NCBI RefSeq assembly: GCF_001593005.1
Contig: NZ_LQZQ01000009.1
Span: 62,001 to 126,000 of the forward strand
Direction: 5' to 3'
Source: Roseivirga ehrenbergii
GTDB lineage: Bacteria > Bacteroidota > Bacteroidia > Cytophagales > Cyclobacteriaceae
DNA length: 64,000 nt
The notes under the pieces were generated by a model. That model made no database searches and had not been told where the DNA came from. It saw only the letters and a program-made list of their open reading frames with translations. Made by a program: the position numbers and the translations under genes. Within the stretch, counting starts at the first letter, position 1. Each line of letters begins with the position of its first letter. Below are positions 17,085 through 26,245 of this stretch, piece after piece.

Positions 17085-18239
17085 ATGCACATTAATCTTT
17101 TCGATCCGCCCCAAATCAGGGAGAATCTTCTTCCTTTTACTTTTACTAGACCAGTGGCCTGCATTCGTGTAGGAATTTTAACCATTGGCGAAAAATGGGA
17201 GAAATATGGCTTTCATATTGGCTTCGAAACCCAAGATTACTTGGGGAAGAAGTTTGAGGCCTTGCCAACAAACGTAAAAGTGAATGGCGCGTTGTGTCCT
17301 TCAAAAGAATTATCTGAAGCAATTTTAGCCTTAACCGCAAATACAAAAATGGTGTCGGGAGATACCGTTTTAGCAGTTTCAGGAAATGGCTCGGAAGAAG
17401 TAAGTTTTGAGGGCGCATTTAGAATGATCAACCAGCCTTGGGAGATTTTTCAATTCAACAAAGAACAGATTGAAGCAGATTTTTCGCTCATCACTAAAGG
17501 CCGAACTTCTCAGCCCATCACCGATCCGCATACGGTGGTGTATGGAAAGGAAAACGTTTTTTTGGAAGAAGGTGCTACAATTCGCGCAGCCATTATTAAT
17601 GCTGAAAACGGCCCTGTGTATATCGGTAAGAATGCGCATGTGCACGAAGGAGCGATCATAAGTGGTGCCTTTGCTCTGTGCGAAGGAGCGCATGTAAATA
17701 TGGGGGCAAAAATAAAAGGCGATAGCACCGTAGGCCCTCATTCTAAAGTTGGTGGTGAGGTGAGCAACTCCGTTATCTTCGGATTCAGTAACAAGGGTCA
17801 CGATGGCTTTTTGGGCAATTCAGTAATTGGCGAATGGTGTAACCTAGGGGCCGATACCAACACTTCCAACCTAAAAAATAACTACGCACCTGTTAAGCTT
17901 TGGAACTACACCAGCGAACGTTTTGTGCAAACGGGCTTACAATTCTGTGGGTTAATGATGGGCGACCATGCCAAATGCAGTATCAATACCATGTTTAATA
18001 CAGGTACAGTGGTGGGTGTTGGATCGAATATATTTGGGGCTGGCTTTCCGAAAAACTTTATTCCTTCTTTCTCTTGGGGTGGTTCTTCTGGTTTAATTAC
18101 CTTCCAGCCAAGAAAGTTTTATGAAGTAGCCGAAGCAGTAATGCAGCGCAGAGGGATGACTTTTGATGATACCGAAAAAGAGATTATTGACCGAATTTTT
18201 GAAATTACCACCCAATACAGAACTTGGGATAAAAAATAA
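17085..18239 (+). CDS. GlmU-like putative sugar-nucleotidyl/acyl transferase
   Basis: A 384-residue protein of the GlmU-related family common in Bacteroidota. The N-terminus (INLFDPPQIRENLLPFTFTRP) is the family hallmark but lacks the G-X-G-T-R-M pyrophosphorylase loop of true GlmU. The C-terminal half (about 150-340) is a left-handed beta helix with hexapeptide-like repeats (GPVYIGKNAHVHEGAIISG, GAHVNMGAKIKG, NSVIGEWCNLGADTNTSNL). It probably binds a nucleotide sugar or transfers an acyl group in envelope sugar metabolism; the reaction is unknown. It is the first gene of a tight operon; holB starts 2 bp after its stop. Confidence 0.85.
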   Translation: MHINLFDPPQIRENLLPFTFTRPVACIRVGILTIGEKWEKYGFHIGFETQDYLGKKFEALPTNVKVNGALCPSKELSEAILALTANTKMVSGDTVLAVSGNGSEEVSFEGAFRMINQPWEIFQFNKEQIEADFSLITKGRTSQPITDPHTVVYGKENVFLEEGATIRAAIINAENGPVYIGKNAHVHEGAIISGAFALCEGAHVNMGAKIKGDSTVGPHSKVGGEVSNSVIFGFSNKGHDGFLGNSVIGEWCNLGADTNTSNLKNNYAPVKLWNYTSERFVQTGLQFCGLMMGDHAKCSINTMFNTGTVVGVGSNIFGAGFPKNFIPSFSWGGSSGLITFQPRKFYEVAEAVMQRRGMTFDDTEKEIIDRIFEITTQYRTWDKK

Positions 18240-18241
18240 AC

Positions 18242-19372
18242 ATGCGTTTTCAAGACATACCTGGTTTAGACGAAGTTAAGAATAAGCTCATTGAGGCCGT
18301 TAAGGTAGATCATGTGGCGCATGCACAGCTCTTTTTAGGCGCTGAAGGCTCGGCAAATTTGCCTATGGCGCTGGCTTTTGCTACCTATCTAAACTGTGAA
18401 AACAAACAGGAGAATGATGCCTGCGGAGAGTGTTCGTCTTGCACAAAACAGGCAAAACACATTCACCCCGATGTTCACTTTGTGTTTCCAACTGCGGCAA
18501 CCCCTAAAATTAAAAGGGAAGACGCAACCAGTGAGAAATTCCTGAAAGAATGGAGGGAATACCTTCTAAAATCACCTTACGGAAACGTAAGCGATTGGAG
18601 CTTTCACTTTGGTTGGGAAAATAAGCAATTGCTTATTCCCCGTCAGGAAAGCCGAAATATTATCACCAACCTTTCGCTCAAGGCTTTTGAAGGAAAGTAT
18701 AAGGTAATGCTCATTTGGTTGCCTGAACTAATGAACAGCAATGCGGCCAACGGAATTCTGAAAGTATTAGAAGAGCCACCAGAAAAAACCATTTTCTTGA
18801 TGGTGTCGAATGATGAGAATAAGTTGCTCACCACCATTCGTTCTAGGGTTCAGTTAATGAAAATTCCTTCTTTTACCGATGAGAATATTCTTTCCACAGT
18901 AAGTAAGGTGGAAGGTGTGAGTACTGAACGCGCCCAAGAAATCACCTATTTGGCCGAAGGAAATATGCGCGAAGCATTGCACTTGGTGCAAGGCGGACAA
19001 GATGCAATGGGTGTGCAGTTTAAACAGTGGATGCGTCTGTGTTTTACTTATGATTTTCAGGCTTTGGTAAAAATGGCCGATGAATTTCAGAGTGGTGGAA
19101 AGGAGTTTCAGAAAGGGCTGCTTAATACCGGAAGCAAAGTAATGCGCGATACCTTGATTCATCAATACGGAGTTAGTGAACTGGAAAGAATTCCAGATAC
19201 AGAAAAGGACTTCGTAGCGAACTTTGGAAAGGTATTCAATGCAGAAAAAATAACAGAAGTGGTGCCTAAAATCGAAGAGGCCAACTATCATATAGAGCGG
19301 AATGCTAACCCTAAGATTCTCTTTCTTGATTTATCTCTAGCGATTGCACAAATTGCACGTTCTAAAAAGTAG
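18242..19372 (+). CDS. holB: DNA polymerase III delta' subunit
   Basis: A 376-residue clamp-loader subunit of the AAA+ family. The N-terminus (FQDIPGLDEVKNKLIEAV, HAQLFLGAEGSANLPMALAF) has the degenerate P-loop typical of delta', and the zinc-binding CGECSSC with an upstream Cys is present. Later come IWLPELMNSNAANGILKVLEEPPEKTIF, split as MNSNAANGILKVLEEPPEK and the following strand, then TIRSRVQLMKIP as sensor 1/SRC region. Length is slightly above typical. It loads the beta clamp with gamma/tau and delta subunits, which are not encoded here. The next gene begins 1 bp after its stop. Confidence 0.9.
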   Translation: MRFQDIPGLDEVKNKLIEAVKVDHVAHAQLFLGAEGSANLPMALAFATYLNCENKQENDACGECSSCTKQAKHIHPDVHFVFPTAATPKIKREDATSEKFLKEWREYLLKSPYGNVSDWSFHFGWENKQLLIPRQESRNIITNLSLKAFEGKYKVMLIWLPELMNSNAANGILKVLEEPPEKTIFLMVSNDENKLLTTIRSRVQLMKIPSFTDENILSTVSKVEGVSTERAQEITYLAEGNMREALHLVQGGQDAMGVQFKQWMRLCFTYDFQALVKMADEFQSGGKEFQKGLLNTGSKVMRDTLIHQYGVSELERIPDTEKDFVANFGKVFNAEKITEVVPKIEEANYHIERNANPKILFLDLSLAIAQIARSKK

Positions 19373-19373
19373 A

Positions 19374-19841
19374 ATGTCGAAACCATTACAGCTAATAGGA
19401 AGGCAAGATTTCATCAATTTGCCAGAATTTGGATTGAAAGATGTAAACGCCAAAATTGACACTGGCGCTTACACTTCGTCTATTAACTGTTCAAAAGTAA
19501 AACTAACTAAGGTGGAAGGTGTGCCAACACTTACCTTTCAATTATCGGCCAATAAGATTCATGAAAAAAAGGCCAGAAAGTTTTCGACCACTAATTTTAA
19601 GAAGAAGAAAATTCGGAGCTCTAATGGAGTAACTGAAGAACGTTTTATTATCAAAACAACAGTAGTGCTAATGAAGAGGCGCATTAATGCAGAGTTCTCT
19701 TTATCAGACAGGAGCAAGATGAAATTCCCTATACTTTTAGGCCGAAAGTTGCTCACGAATCGTTTTATTGTGGATGTAAGTCAAAAGGATCTTTCCCTTA
19801 AGATGACACCCAAAAGTATCAAGGCCGAAAGTGCCGAATAA
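19374..19841 (+). CDS. RimB-like retropepsin-fold protease (COG4067)
   Basis: A 155-residue protein from the ATG at 19374, the first after the holB stop; an earlier in-frame ATG inside holB is unlikely. It carries an aspartic protease-like DTGAYTSS at residues 29-36 (Asp29), preceded by GLKDVNAKI, and a second GRKLLTNRFIVDVS segment that matches the partner strand. The family is often labelled ATP-dependent zinc protease, but the visible motif is that of retropepsins. In pseudomonads a homologue (RimB) is encoded with RimK and acts on the RimK/S6 system. Here rimK follows 17 bp downstream. Confidence 0.85.
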   Translation: MSKPLQLIGRQDFINLPEFGLKDVNAKIDTGAYTSSINCSKVKLTKVEGVPTLTFQLSANKIHEKKARKFSTTNFKKKKIRSSNGVTEERFIIKTTVVLMKRRINAEFSLSDRSKMKFPILLGRKLLTNRFIVDVSQKDLSLKMTPKSIKAESAE

Positions 19842-19858
19842 TCTAAAACTAAGAAAAA

Positions 19859-20767
19859 ATGAAGATTGCAGTGCTCTCTCGAAACTCAGCCCTTTACAGT
19901 ACAAAGCGGTTGGTAGAAGCGATTGAAACCAGGGGGCATGAAGCCGTCATATTGGACCATCTAAAATGCGACCTTGTTATTGAAGATGCTGGCCCAGCAG
20001 TATATTATATGGGAGAAAAGGTGGAAGGTATTGATGCGGTAATTCCAAGAATAGGAGCCTCAGTTACCTTTTACGGAACAGCCACGGTTCGTCAGTTTGA
20101 AATGATGGGTGTTTTTAGCACCACCGATTCTCAGGCCATTGTTCGCTCCAGAGACAAACTAAGGTCGATGCAGATTTTGGCAGGAGCTGGATTGCCAATG
20201 CCACGCACGGCCTTCACCAATTATTCTAAAGAAGAAAAATCTTTGATAGAGCACGTGGGCGGAGCACCCGTAATCATTAAATTATTAGAAGGAACTCAAG
20301 GTTTGGGCGTTGTTTTGGCCGAAACCCGAAAAGCAGCGCAATCTGTAATTGAGGCTTTTCATGGCCTAAAAGCGCGAATTTTAGTGCAAGAATTTATTAA
20401 AGAAGCCAAAGCTACCGACATACGCGTTTTCGTTGTGAATGGCAAAGTAGTAGGCGCCATGCGCAGAAGAGGAATGGAGGGTGAGTTCCGTTCTAACCTT
20501 CACCGTGGCGGTTCGGCCGAGGTGATTAAACTCTCAAGACAAGAGAGATCGGTTGCGGTAAAAGCAGCCAACGCAATGGGGCTTTCCGTAGCGGGTGTTG
20601 ATATGCTGCCATCATCAAGAGGGCCATTGGTATTAGAAGTAAATTCTTCGCCAGGTTTAGAAGGAATAGAAAAGGCTACGGGAGTAGATATTGCAGGAAC
20701 CATCGTTGAGTTTATTGAGAACAATCAGCCTAAAAAAAGAGGCGCGAAAGCAAAATTGAACGCTTAA
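19859..20767 (+). CDS. rimK: RimK-type ATP-grasp ligase (ribosomal S6 glutamate ligase)
   Basis: A 302-residue ATP-grasp enzyme that adds glutamate residues to the C-terminus of ribosomal protein S6 in homologues. Seen are the N-terminal domain ([20 protein letters not shown]), the ATP-grasp core with [12 protein letters not shown], the [18 protein letters not shown] strand, and the Mg-binding [15 protein letters not shown] near residue 260-275. The short Lys/Ala-rich tail ([11 protein letters not shown]) is charged. The stop codon is directly followed by the hemC ATG. Specificity for S6 rather than another peptide is by family. Confidence 0.93.
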   Translation: MKIAVLSRNSALYSTKRLVEAIETRGHEAVILDHLKCDLVIEDAGPAVYYMGEKVEGIDAVIPRIGASVTFYGTATVRQFEMMGVFSTTDSQAIVRSRDKLRSMQILAGAGLPMPRTAFTNYSKEEKSLIEHVGGAPVIIKLLEGTQGLGVVLAETRKAAQSVIEAFHGLKARILVQEFIKEAKATDIRVFVVNGKVVGAMRRRGMEGEFRSNLHRGGSAEVIKLSRQERSVAVKAANAMGLSVAGVDMLPSSRGPLVLEVNSSPGLEGIEKATGVDIAGTIVEFIENNQPKKRGAKAKLNA

Positions 20768-21697
20768 ATGAAAATTAGAATAGGAACACGAGGTAGCAAG
20801 TTGGCCCTATGGCAAGCTTATTTTGTGGAAGATAAGCTGGTAGCGGCTGGAGTAAAAACCGAAATAGTCACCATTGAAACCAAAGGAGATAAAATTTTAG
20901 ATGTTTCAATTTCGAAGATTGGAAGCAAAGGGGTTTTTACAGAGGAAATAGAAGAGCAATTGGCCAATGGAGCGATTGACATTGCCGTGCATAGCGCCAA
21001 AGACATGCAGTCTTCCCTTCCTGATGGTTTCGAGCTCATTTCGTTTTCAGAGCGAGAATTGGCCAATGATGTACTGATTAGTGACAATAAAACGACCTCT
21101 TTAAATAATAAAGACCTCGTGGTAGGTACTTCTTCAAACCGAAGAATTGCTACGTTAAAACACTTTTATCCTCATATCAAAACCGTTCCAGTTCGGGGTA
21201 ATCTTCAAACCAGAATAAAGCGAATGGAAGAAGGAGCCTGCGATGCTTTATTGCTCGCTTATGCCGGAGTACACAGAATGGGCTACGATGATAAAATCGT
21301 TCAAAAGCTAAGCTTAACAGAGTTTACGCCTGCAGTAGGGCAAGGCTCTGTGGCCATTGAAGTACATAAAGGTTTGAGTAAAGCCAAGAAAGATTTAGTT
21401 AGAAAAGCACTGAACCATGAACCCACTGAAGTGTGCCTTTTGGCTGAGCGATCGTTCTTAAAAACCATGGATGGAGGCTGTTCAATTCCGGTATTCGGTT
21501 TGGCTCAAATCAAAGATGACAGCCTTCAAATGACTGGCGGAATTACCAGCCTAGACGGCAAAGAAATGATTCGTAAAGTGTTCATTGGCAAGCTAAAAGA
21601 TGCCAAATCAATAGGGGAAAAACTTGCCGAAGAAGTATTATCTTCGGGCGGAGATCGCATATTAAAATCCATAAAAACCGAATTATCAAACCAATGA
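20768..21697 (+). CDS. hemC: Hydroxymethylbilane synthase (porphobilinogen deaminase)
   Basis: A 309-residue enzyme that polymerises four porphobilinogens into hydroxymethylbilane for haem. Characteristic segments are RIGTRGSKLALWQA at the N-terminus, the catalytic Asp in AVHSAKDMQSSLPDG, the GTSSNRRIATLKHFYP stretch and the dipyrromethane-cofactor Cys238 in MDGGCSIPV. Length is normal. It starts immediately after rimK, and its stop overlaps the next ATG (ATGA). hemE, acting two steps later, is elsewhere in the window (38433-39476). Confidence 0.97.
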   Translation: MKIRIGTRGSKLALWQAYFVEDKLVAAGVKTEIVTIETKGDKILDVSISKIGSKGVFTEEIEEQLANGAIDIAVHSAKDMQSSLPDGFELISFSERELANDVLISDNKTTSLNNKDLVVGTSSNRRIATLKHFYPHIKTVPVRGNLQTRIKRMEEGACDALLLAYAGVHRMGYDDKIVQKLSLTEFTPAVGQGSVAIEVHKGLSKAKKDLVRKALNHEPTEVCLLAERSFLKTMDGGCSIPVFGLAQIKDDSLQMTGGITSLDGKEMIRKVFIGKLKDAKSIGEKLAEEVLSSGGDRILKSIKTELSNQ

Positions 21698-22566
21698 AAA
21701 AGTATATACAGTTGGCCATAATGGCCTTGCTAATTGCAGTTGTCGCTTCTTGCGGAGGCTCGGGTGAAGAAAAAGTAAAAGGCAATGATTATTTGGTGAC
21801 TATCAAAACAGACATGGGTGAAATGAAGGCCATTCTTTATGATGAAACTCCAAAGCATAAAGAGAACTTTATCAAATTGGCCAATGAAGGCTTTTTCGAT
21901 AGCCTTTTGTTTCATAGAGTAATGACGGGTTTTATGATTCAAGGCGGTGACCCAAATTCAAAGAATGCAGAACCGGGTGCTCGTTTGGGTACTGGTGGCC
22001 CGGGTTATACCATTCCTGCAGAGTTTGTTAAGAGCTTCTTCCATAAAAAAGGAGCATTATCCGCAGCCAGACAACCCGACCAAGTAAACCCAGAAAAAGC
22101 ATCGAGCGGAAGCCAGTTTTTTATTGTTCAAGGTAGAGTGTTTACAGAACAAGAAACAGGCATGAACATGCAGGCTTTGTCGCAAGCCATTTCTACTTTA
22201 AGAAGAAGCGATCCAGACAACCCTTTGAATAAAGAATTGGAAGATTCTTTTAATGAAGGAGGGGATGAAACCTTTAGAATTAAGGCAATGGAATTGGCAG
22301 ATAAATTAAGTGAAGCCACAGGAATCATGATTAAAATGCCAACAGAAAGAGTAGAGGCATATACTACAGTGGGGGGCTATCCTCCTTTGGATGAGGAATA
22401 TACAGTTTTTGGTCAGGTAATTCAAGGCTTAGAAGTGATTGATGCAATTACCACGGTTGGGGTAGACCCAAACAACAGACCTTTTGAAGATGTGCGTATG
22501 TATATCTCTATAGAAGAAATACCAAAAGAAGAAATCGTAAAAAAATACGGTCCAGTTTATCAATAA
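21694..22566 (+). CDS. Cyclophilin-type peptidyl-prolyl isomerase lipoprotein (first copy)
   Basis: A 290-residue lipoprotein with a lipobox ending VASC (Cys20), followed by a cyclophilin domain. Conserved pieces are FHRVMTGFMIQGGDP, GPGYTIPAEF, GSQFFIVQGRVF and GQVIQGLEVIDAI. The usual domain is about 165 residues, but here about 70 extra residues, Gln/Met/Lys-rich and probably helical, are inserted between the FFIVQG strand and the GGYPPLDEEYTVFG strand. It should assist folding outside the cytoplasm. The next gene is a paralogue 6 bp downstream. Confidence 0.92.
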   Translation: MKKYIQLAIMALLIAVVASCGGSGEEKVKGNDYLVTIKTDMGEMKAILYDETPKHKENFIKLANEGFFDSLLFHRVMTGFMIQGGDPNSKNAEPGARLGTGGPGYTIPAEFVKSFFHKKGALSAARQPDQVNPEKASSGSQFFIVQGRVFTEQETGMNMQALSQAISTLRRSDPDNPLNKELEDSFNEGGDETFRIKAMELADKLSEATGIMIKMPTERVEAYTTVGGYPPLDEEYTVFGQVIQGLEVIDAITTVGVDPNNRPFEDVRMYISIEEIPKEEIVKKYGPVYQ

Positions 22567-22572
22567 TTAGCC

Positions 22573-23463
22573 ATGAAAAAGACTTTTTTAAACTTAGTGT
22601 TCCTTGTCTCTTTCAGTCTGTTTTTTTCAGCCTGTAATACTGAAATGGATGAAGTAGTAGTAATTTCAACTCCTTACGGAGACATGACAGCCGTATTGTA
22701 TGACGACACTCCATTACACAAAGCCAATTTTTTGAGTTTGGCCAAAGAAGGAAAATACGATTCAGTGATCTTCCATAGGGTGATTGAAAACTTCATGATT
22801 CAGACGGGAGACCTTTCTACGGGTACTCAAGAGAAAGATACTGACTACAGAGTGGATGCAGAGTTTCTTCCTGAAAAATATATTCACGTAAAGGGTGCTT
22901 TGGCTGCCGCCAGAATGGGAGATAATGTCAACCCTCAAAAGCAATCAAGCGGATCTCAATTTTATATTGTCGATGGCGAAGTGTACGATCAAGCGGGTTT
23001 GCAAACCAGAGCAGATAGAAGAGAATATTTAAAGCTCAATGGCTTTTTTGAACGCATGCGCAAAATGGACAAATACATTGAGTTGAATGAGAAGTATAAC
23101 TACCATGTAAATAAGTACCAAGAAGACACCACTTACGATTTCCAACAGGCGCAGCGCGAACTGGTTTTTAATTCGAAAAACTTGATTGAAGAAGAATTTG
23201 GACCGCAAGTTGACCCAGGCTTTACAGATCAACAAGTAGAGGCTTATACAACCATTGGTGGCGCACCACATTTAGATGGAGAATACACAGTTTTTGGTCA
23301 GGTGGTTGAAGGTTTGGATGTAATCGATAAAATTGCTGCGGTTGAAACCAATAGAAGAGACAAGCCAACCGAAGACATTCGAATGACTATTGCTGTTATC
23401 GAAATGTCGAAAAAAGAGATTACAAAGAAATACGGAATAGAATACCCTAAAAAGGAGCAATGA
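22573..23463 (+). CDS. Cyclophilin-type peptidyl-prolyl isomerase lipoprotein (second copy)
   Basis: A 296-residue paralogue of the preceding gene, with its own lipobox (LFFSAC, Cys21) and cyclophilin landmarks FHRVIENFMIQTGD, GSQFYIVDGEVY and GQVVEGLDVIDKI. It carries the same kind of insertion, longer and strongly charged (for example RRKDKYIEL-like helices at about 150-200), between the YIVDG strand and GGAPHLDGEYTVFG. The shared insertion shows a tandem duplication followed by divergence. The stop overlaps the next ATG by 4 bp. Confidence 0.92.
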   Translation: MKKTFLNLVFLVSFSLFFSACNTEMDEVVVISTPYGDMTAVLYDDTPLHKANFLSLAKEGKYDSVIFHRVIENFMIQTGDLSTGTQEKDTDYRVDAEFLPEKYIHVKGALAAARMGDNVNPQKQSSGSQFYIVDGEVYDQAGLQTRADRREYLKLNGFFERMRKMDKYIELNEKYNYHVNKYQEDTTYDFQQAQRELVFNSKNLIEEEFGPQVDPGFTDQQVEAYTTIGGAPHLDGEYTVFGQVVEGLDVIDKIAAVETNRRDKPTEDIRMTIAVIEMSKKEITKKYGIEYPKKEQ

Positions 23464-24365
23464 AAATTTTAGTCACAGGTTCTAACGGTTTACTTGGTCA
23501 AAAACTGGTTCAGCTTATTTTAGATGAAGCAAATCACCAATTGGTGGCTACTGCCAGAGGAGCTAACCGACTACCTATTCCCGAAGAAAAATATACTTTT
23601 CAATCGCTTGATATCACCAATCGTGATCAAGTTCTTAAAGCAATAACACAGCACAAACCCGATGTGGTAGTTCATACCGCAGCCATGACCAATGTGGACC
23701 AATGTGAATTAGAAAAAGAGGCCTGCTGGGATTTAAATGTTACAGCTGTAAAACATTTGGTTGAAGCTTGTAAATTGAATAATGCCTTTCTAGTACACCT
23801 TTCTACCGACTTTATTTTTGACGGTGAAAACGGCCCTTACGATGAAGAAGCCGAAGCCAATCCTATTAGTTATTATGGAGAAAGTAAACTTGCTGCTGAG
23901 CGTATAATAGAAGAAAGTAAAATTGATTGGGCGATTGCTCGTACTGTTTTGGTGTACGGCATTGCGCACGACATGAGTCGTTCTAACATTATTCTTTGGG
24001 TGAAGAATAGCTTGGAAGAAGGCAAGGAAATTAAGGTGGTAGATGATCAATTGCGAAGCCCTACCTTGGCAGAAGATTTGGCCAAGGGCTGTTTGCTAAT
24101 TTCAGAACAAAAGGCGAAAGGTATTTTTAACATAAGCGGAAGCGATTTACTTACACCTTATGAAATGGCGATTAAAACCGCTCAATTCTTCAACCTAAGT
24201 ACGGCTACTATGCAAAAGGCCGATGCCTCAACTTTTACCCAAACCGCTAAAAGACCTCCAAAAACTGGACTGTTAATAGAAAAGGCCCGTACCGTTTTGG
24301 GGTACGAGCCTCATACTTTTGACCAAGGTATAGCCATTGTTTCCGAACAAATGGCTGGTAAGTAA
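23460..24365 (+). CDS. RmlD-like NAD(P)-dependent sugar reductase (SDR)
   Basis: A 301-residue extended short-chain dehydrogenase. The Rossmann motif is TGSNGLLGQKLVQL (GxxGxxG) and the catalytic YGESKLAAE supplies Tyr/Lys. HTAAMTNVDQCE and the HLSTDFIFDG strand are typical of RmlD/dTDP-4-dehydrorhamnose reductases. No other rhamnose genes are adjacent, so the sugar substrate is uncertain. It is the last gene of the plus-strand operon and converges on the MetS microprotein gene with an 8-bp gap. Confidence 0.85.
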   Translation: MKILVTGSNGLLGQKLVQLILDEANHQLVATARGANRLPIPEEKYTFQSLDITNRDQVLKAITQHKPDVVVHTAAMTNVDQCELEKEACWDLNVTAVKHLVEACKLNNAFLVHLSTDFIFDGENGPYDEEAEANPISYYGESKLAAERIIEESKIDWAIARTVLVYGIAHDMSRSNIILWVKNSLEEGKEIKVVDDQLRSPTLAEDLAKGCLLISEQKAKGIFNISGSDLLTPYEMAIKTAQFFNLSTATMQKADASTFTQTAKRPPKTGLLIEKARTVLGYEPHTFDQGIAIVSEQMAGK

Positions 24366-24373
24366 GTCAAAGT

Positions 24374-24499
24374 TTATTCTTCTGTATTTGCGTCTTCAGT
24401 TTTCTTATCTGATTTAAGTGCGATCGTAAGAAAGGTGACAAACCCCCCAAAGGTGATCGTCAAACATATGATCATTCCTATTATAGCTTCTTGACTCAT
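24374..24499 (-). CDS. MetS-type small subunit of an NSS transporter
   Basis: A 41-residue single-helix peptide translated from the ATG at 24497-24499 (MSQEAIIGMIICLTITFGGF, then an acidic tail ending NTEE). Its ATG overlaps the stop of the NSS symporter gene by 4 bp. This arrangement and sequence match MetS-type small subunits first described with the MetP methionine transporter of Corynebacterium. It probably associates with the transporter in the membrane. Confidence 0.85.
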   Translation of the reverse strand: MSQEAIIGMIICLTITFGGFVTFLTIALKSDKKTEDANTEE

Positions 24500-26010
24500 T
24501 TTTTCACGAATTTTTTGTAGAACCATCCATTAAATACAATTGCAATAATGAGGGCAATGGCCCATTGTGTTACAATTGAAGCATTACTAAACGTATCGAA
24601 TACGTTCCAATTACCGTTTTCGTCAAACCATGGGTACTCGCTGTACCCTTGATCCATCCACCAATACACCAAGAATAGCCCAGCAAAAAAGATAAAGTAG
24701 ATCATGCCAGTAAAGTATTTAGAAGAGACTTTAAAATCGGAGTTTTCATCTATAAAGTCCTTCTTAAATTTTGATGGGCCATAACGCATAATAAGAAAGG
24801 AAATGAAAATTCCACTCACTAAAAGACCTACACCCCACACCCAATCTTGGTTTTCAAATATGGCAAGGCTCCATGCAGAAGGGAAACCAATAACAAAACA
24901 TGCCACACCTGTGATCAATGCAGCCTGTTTTTTGGAAATGTTATAGTCGGTTAAATTCCTGATGATTAACTGCATCATGGGGAGTACCGAACTAAATGCC
25001 GCCATGGCGAATGCTCCAAAGAAAATCCAGGATAAGAATGGCCCGCCTGTCATTTGAGAGAATAACTGAGGTAGTACGGTAAATACTAGTGCCGTATTAC
25101 CGCCATGTAAAAAATCAATGGCATCGGCAGATGTGGCTGACATGGCAAAAACGGCTGGTAAAATGGCCATGGCCGCTAAAAGTGCTGCTGAGTTGTTTCC
25201 AAACGCTCCTAAGAAAGTGTTAAGCGTTACATCTTCCTTCTTCCTTGAGAATGACCCAATAGTAATCATTAGTCCCCAGCCTGCTCCTGTACTCCAAGCA
25301 GAGTCGGTAATGGCCTGAATCCAAATGTTAGGGTCTTTAAAAAGCTCAACATTAATTGTGAATAAGTACTCAAGCCCTTTTACTCCTCCTGGCATCTGAA
25401 TAGCAAAAGCCGCCACCACCATAAGTAGAATAAAGAGTGTAGGGATTAATATCTTATTTACCTTCTCTAATCCTTGTTTAATTCCTTTGCTCAAAACCCA
25501 TATGGCTATGGCAATGGTAAACATATAACAAAGAACAGCCTCCCAGCTAGAGTTAGATAAATGCGCCCAAAAGTTGTCCATGTAGTTCACGTTGGGGTCT
25601 GCAAACTTCTCGTTCATGGCGCCTGAGCCAAAAATATAATCGACTAAGTTTTGTGTATTGAGGAGGAAGTACCTGAAAGACCAACCCGTTACAACGGAGT
25701 AATAAAAGGCAATTCCCATGGTAACAAGCGTAACAAACACGCCCATCCAATTAAATTTTTTACCCGACAAACTCCCCAGTGCGCCTATGGTTCCTTTCTT
25801 ATAGTGTTTACCAATGGCCAATTCGGCCATAAGTAAAGGGATAGACCATATAACAAGGAAAAACATCCATAAAATAATGAATGTTCCTCCGTACTCTCCT
25901 GCTATTCTTGGGAATCGCCAAAGGTTACCCGCCCCAATGGCCATACCTAGTGCGGCTAAAATAATTCCCCACCGGTTACTAAATTCTTCTGGTTTTTCTT
26001 GCGTGCTCAA
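24496..26010 (-). CDS. Sodium-dependent NSS-family symporter with MetS partner
   Basis: A 504-residue neurotransmitter:sodium symporter (LeuT fold, about 12 helices). The unwound TM1 motif AIGAGNLWRFPRIAGEYGG provides Na/substrate contacts, and TM6-TM7 appear as STGAGWGLMITIGSFSRKKE. It starts with TTG (26008-26010) giving MSTQEKPEEFSNRWG; no ATG fits. The 4-bp overlap with a MetS-like gene suggests an amino-acid (possibly methionine/alanine type) transporter. A divergent paralogue lies across a 235-bp gap. Confidence 0.92.
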   Translation of the reverse strand: MSTQEKPEEFSNRWGIILAALGMAIGAGNLWRFPRIAGEYGGTFIILWMFFLVIWSIPLLMAELAIGKHYKKGTIGALGSLSGKKFNWMGVFVTLVTMGIAFYYSVVTGWSFRYFLLNTQNLVDYIFGSGAMNEKFADPNVNYMDNFWAHLSNSSWEAVLCYMFTIAIAIWVLSKGIKQGLEKVNKILIPTLFILLMVVAAFAIQMPGGVKGLEYLFTINVELFKDPNIWIQAITDSAWSTGAGWGLMITIGSFSRKKEDVTLNTFLGAFGNNSAALLAAMAILPAVFAMSATSADAIDFLHGGNTALVFTVLPQLFSQMTGGPFLSWIFFGAFAMAAFSSVLPMMQLIIRNLTDYNISKKQAALITGVACFVIGFPSAWSLAIFENQDWVWGVGLLVSGIFISFLIMRYGPSKFKKDFIDENSDFKVSSKYFTGMIYFIFFAGLFLVYWWMDQGYSEYPWFDENGNWNVFDTFSNASIVTQWAIALIIAIVFNGWFYKKFVKK

Positions 26011-26245
26011 TTACCTGTAAGTTTTGTTCAAAGTTTAAGAAAAATCAATTTTCAAGCCCAGCAAGGTAGTTTTTTGAGGCACAAACCCAAGCGTTACACG
26101 GTTTTTCTACATTAAAACTTTATTTACGGTAAATATGGTCCTAAAATTTTGGTAGCCACAGGTGTTCTAACTGCTTGGTTTTTAGGAAGAAAATGCTCAA
26201 TATTCTACGTTAATTTTTTCAATAATCAACTCAATTTTTAAGAAT

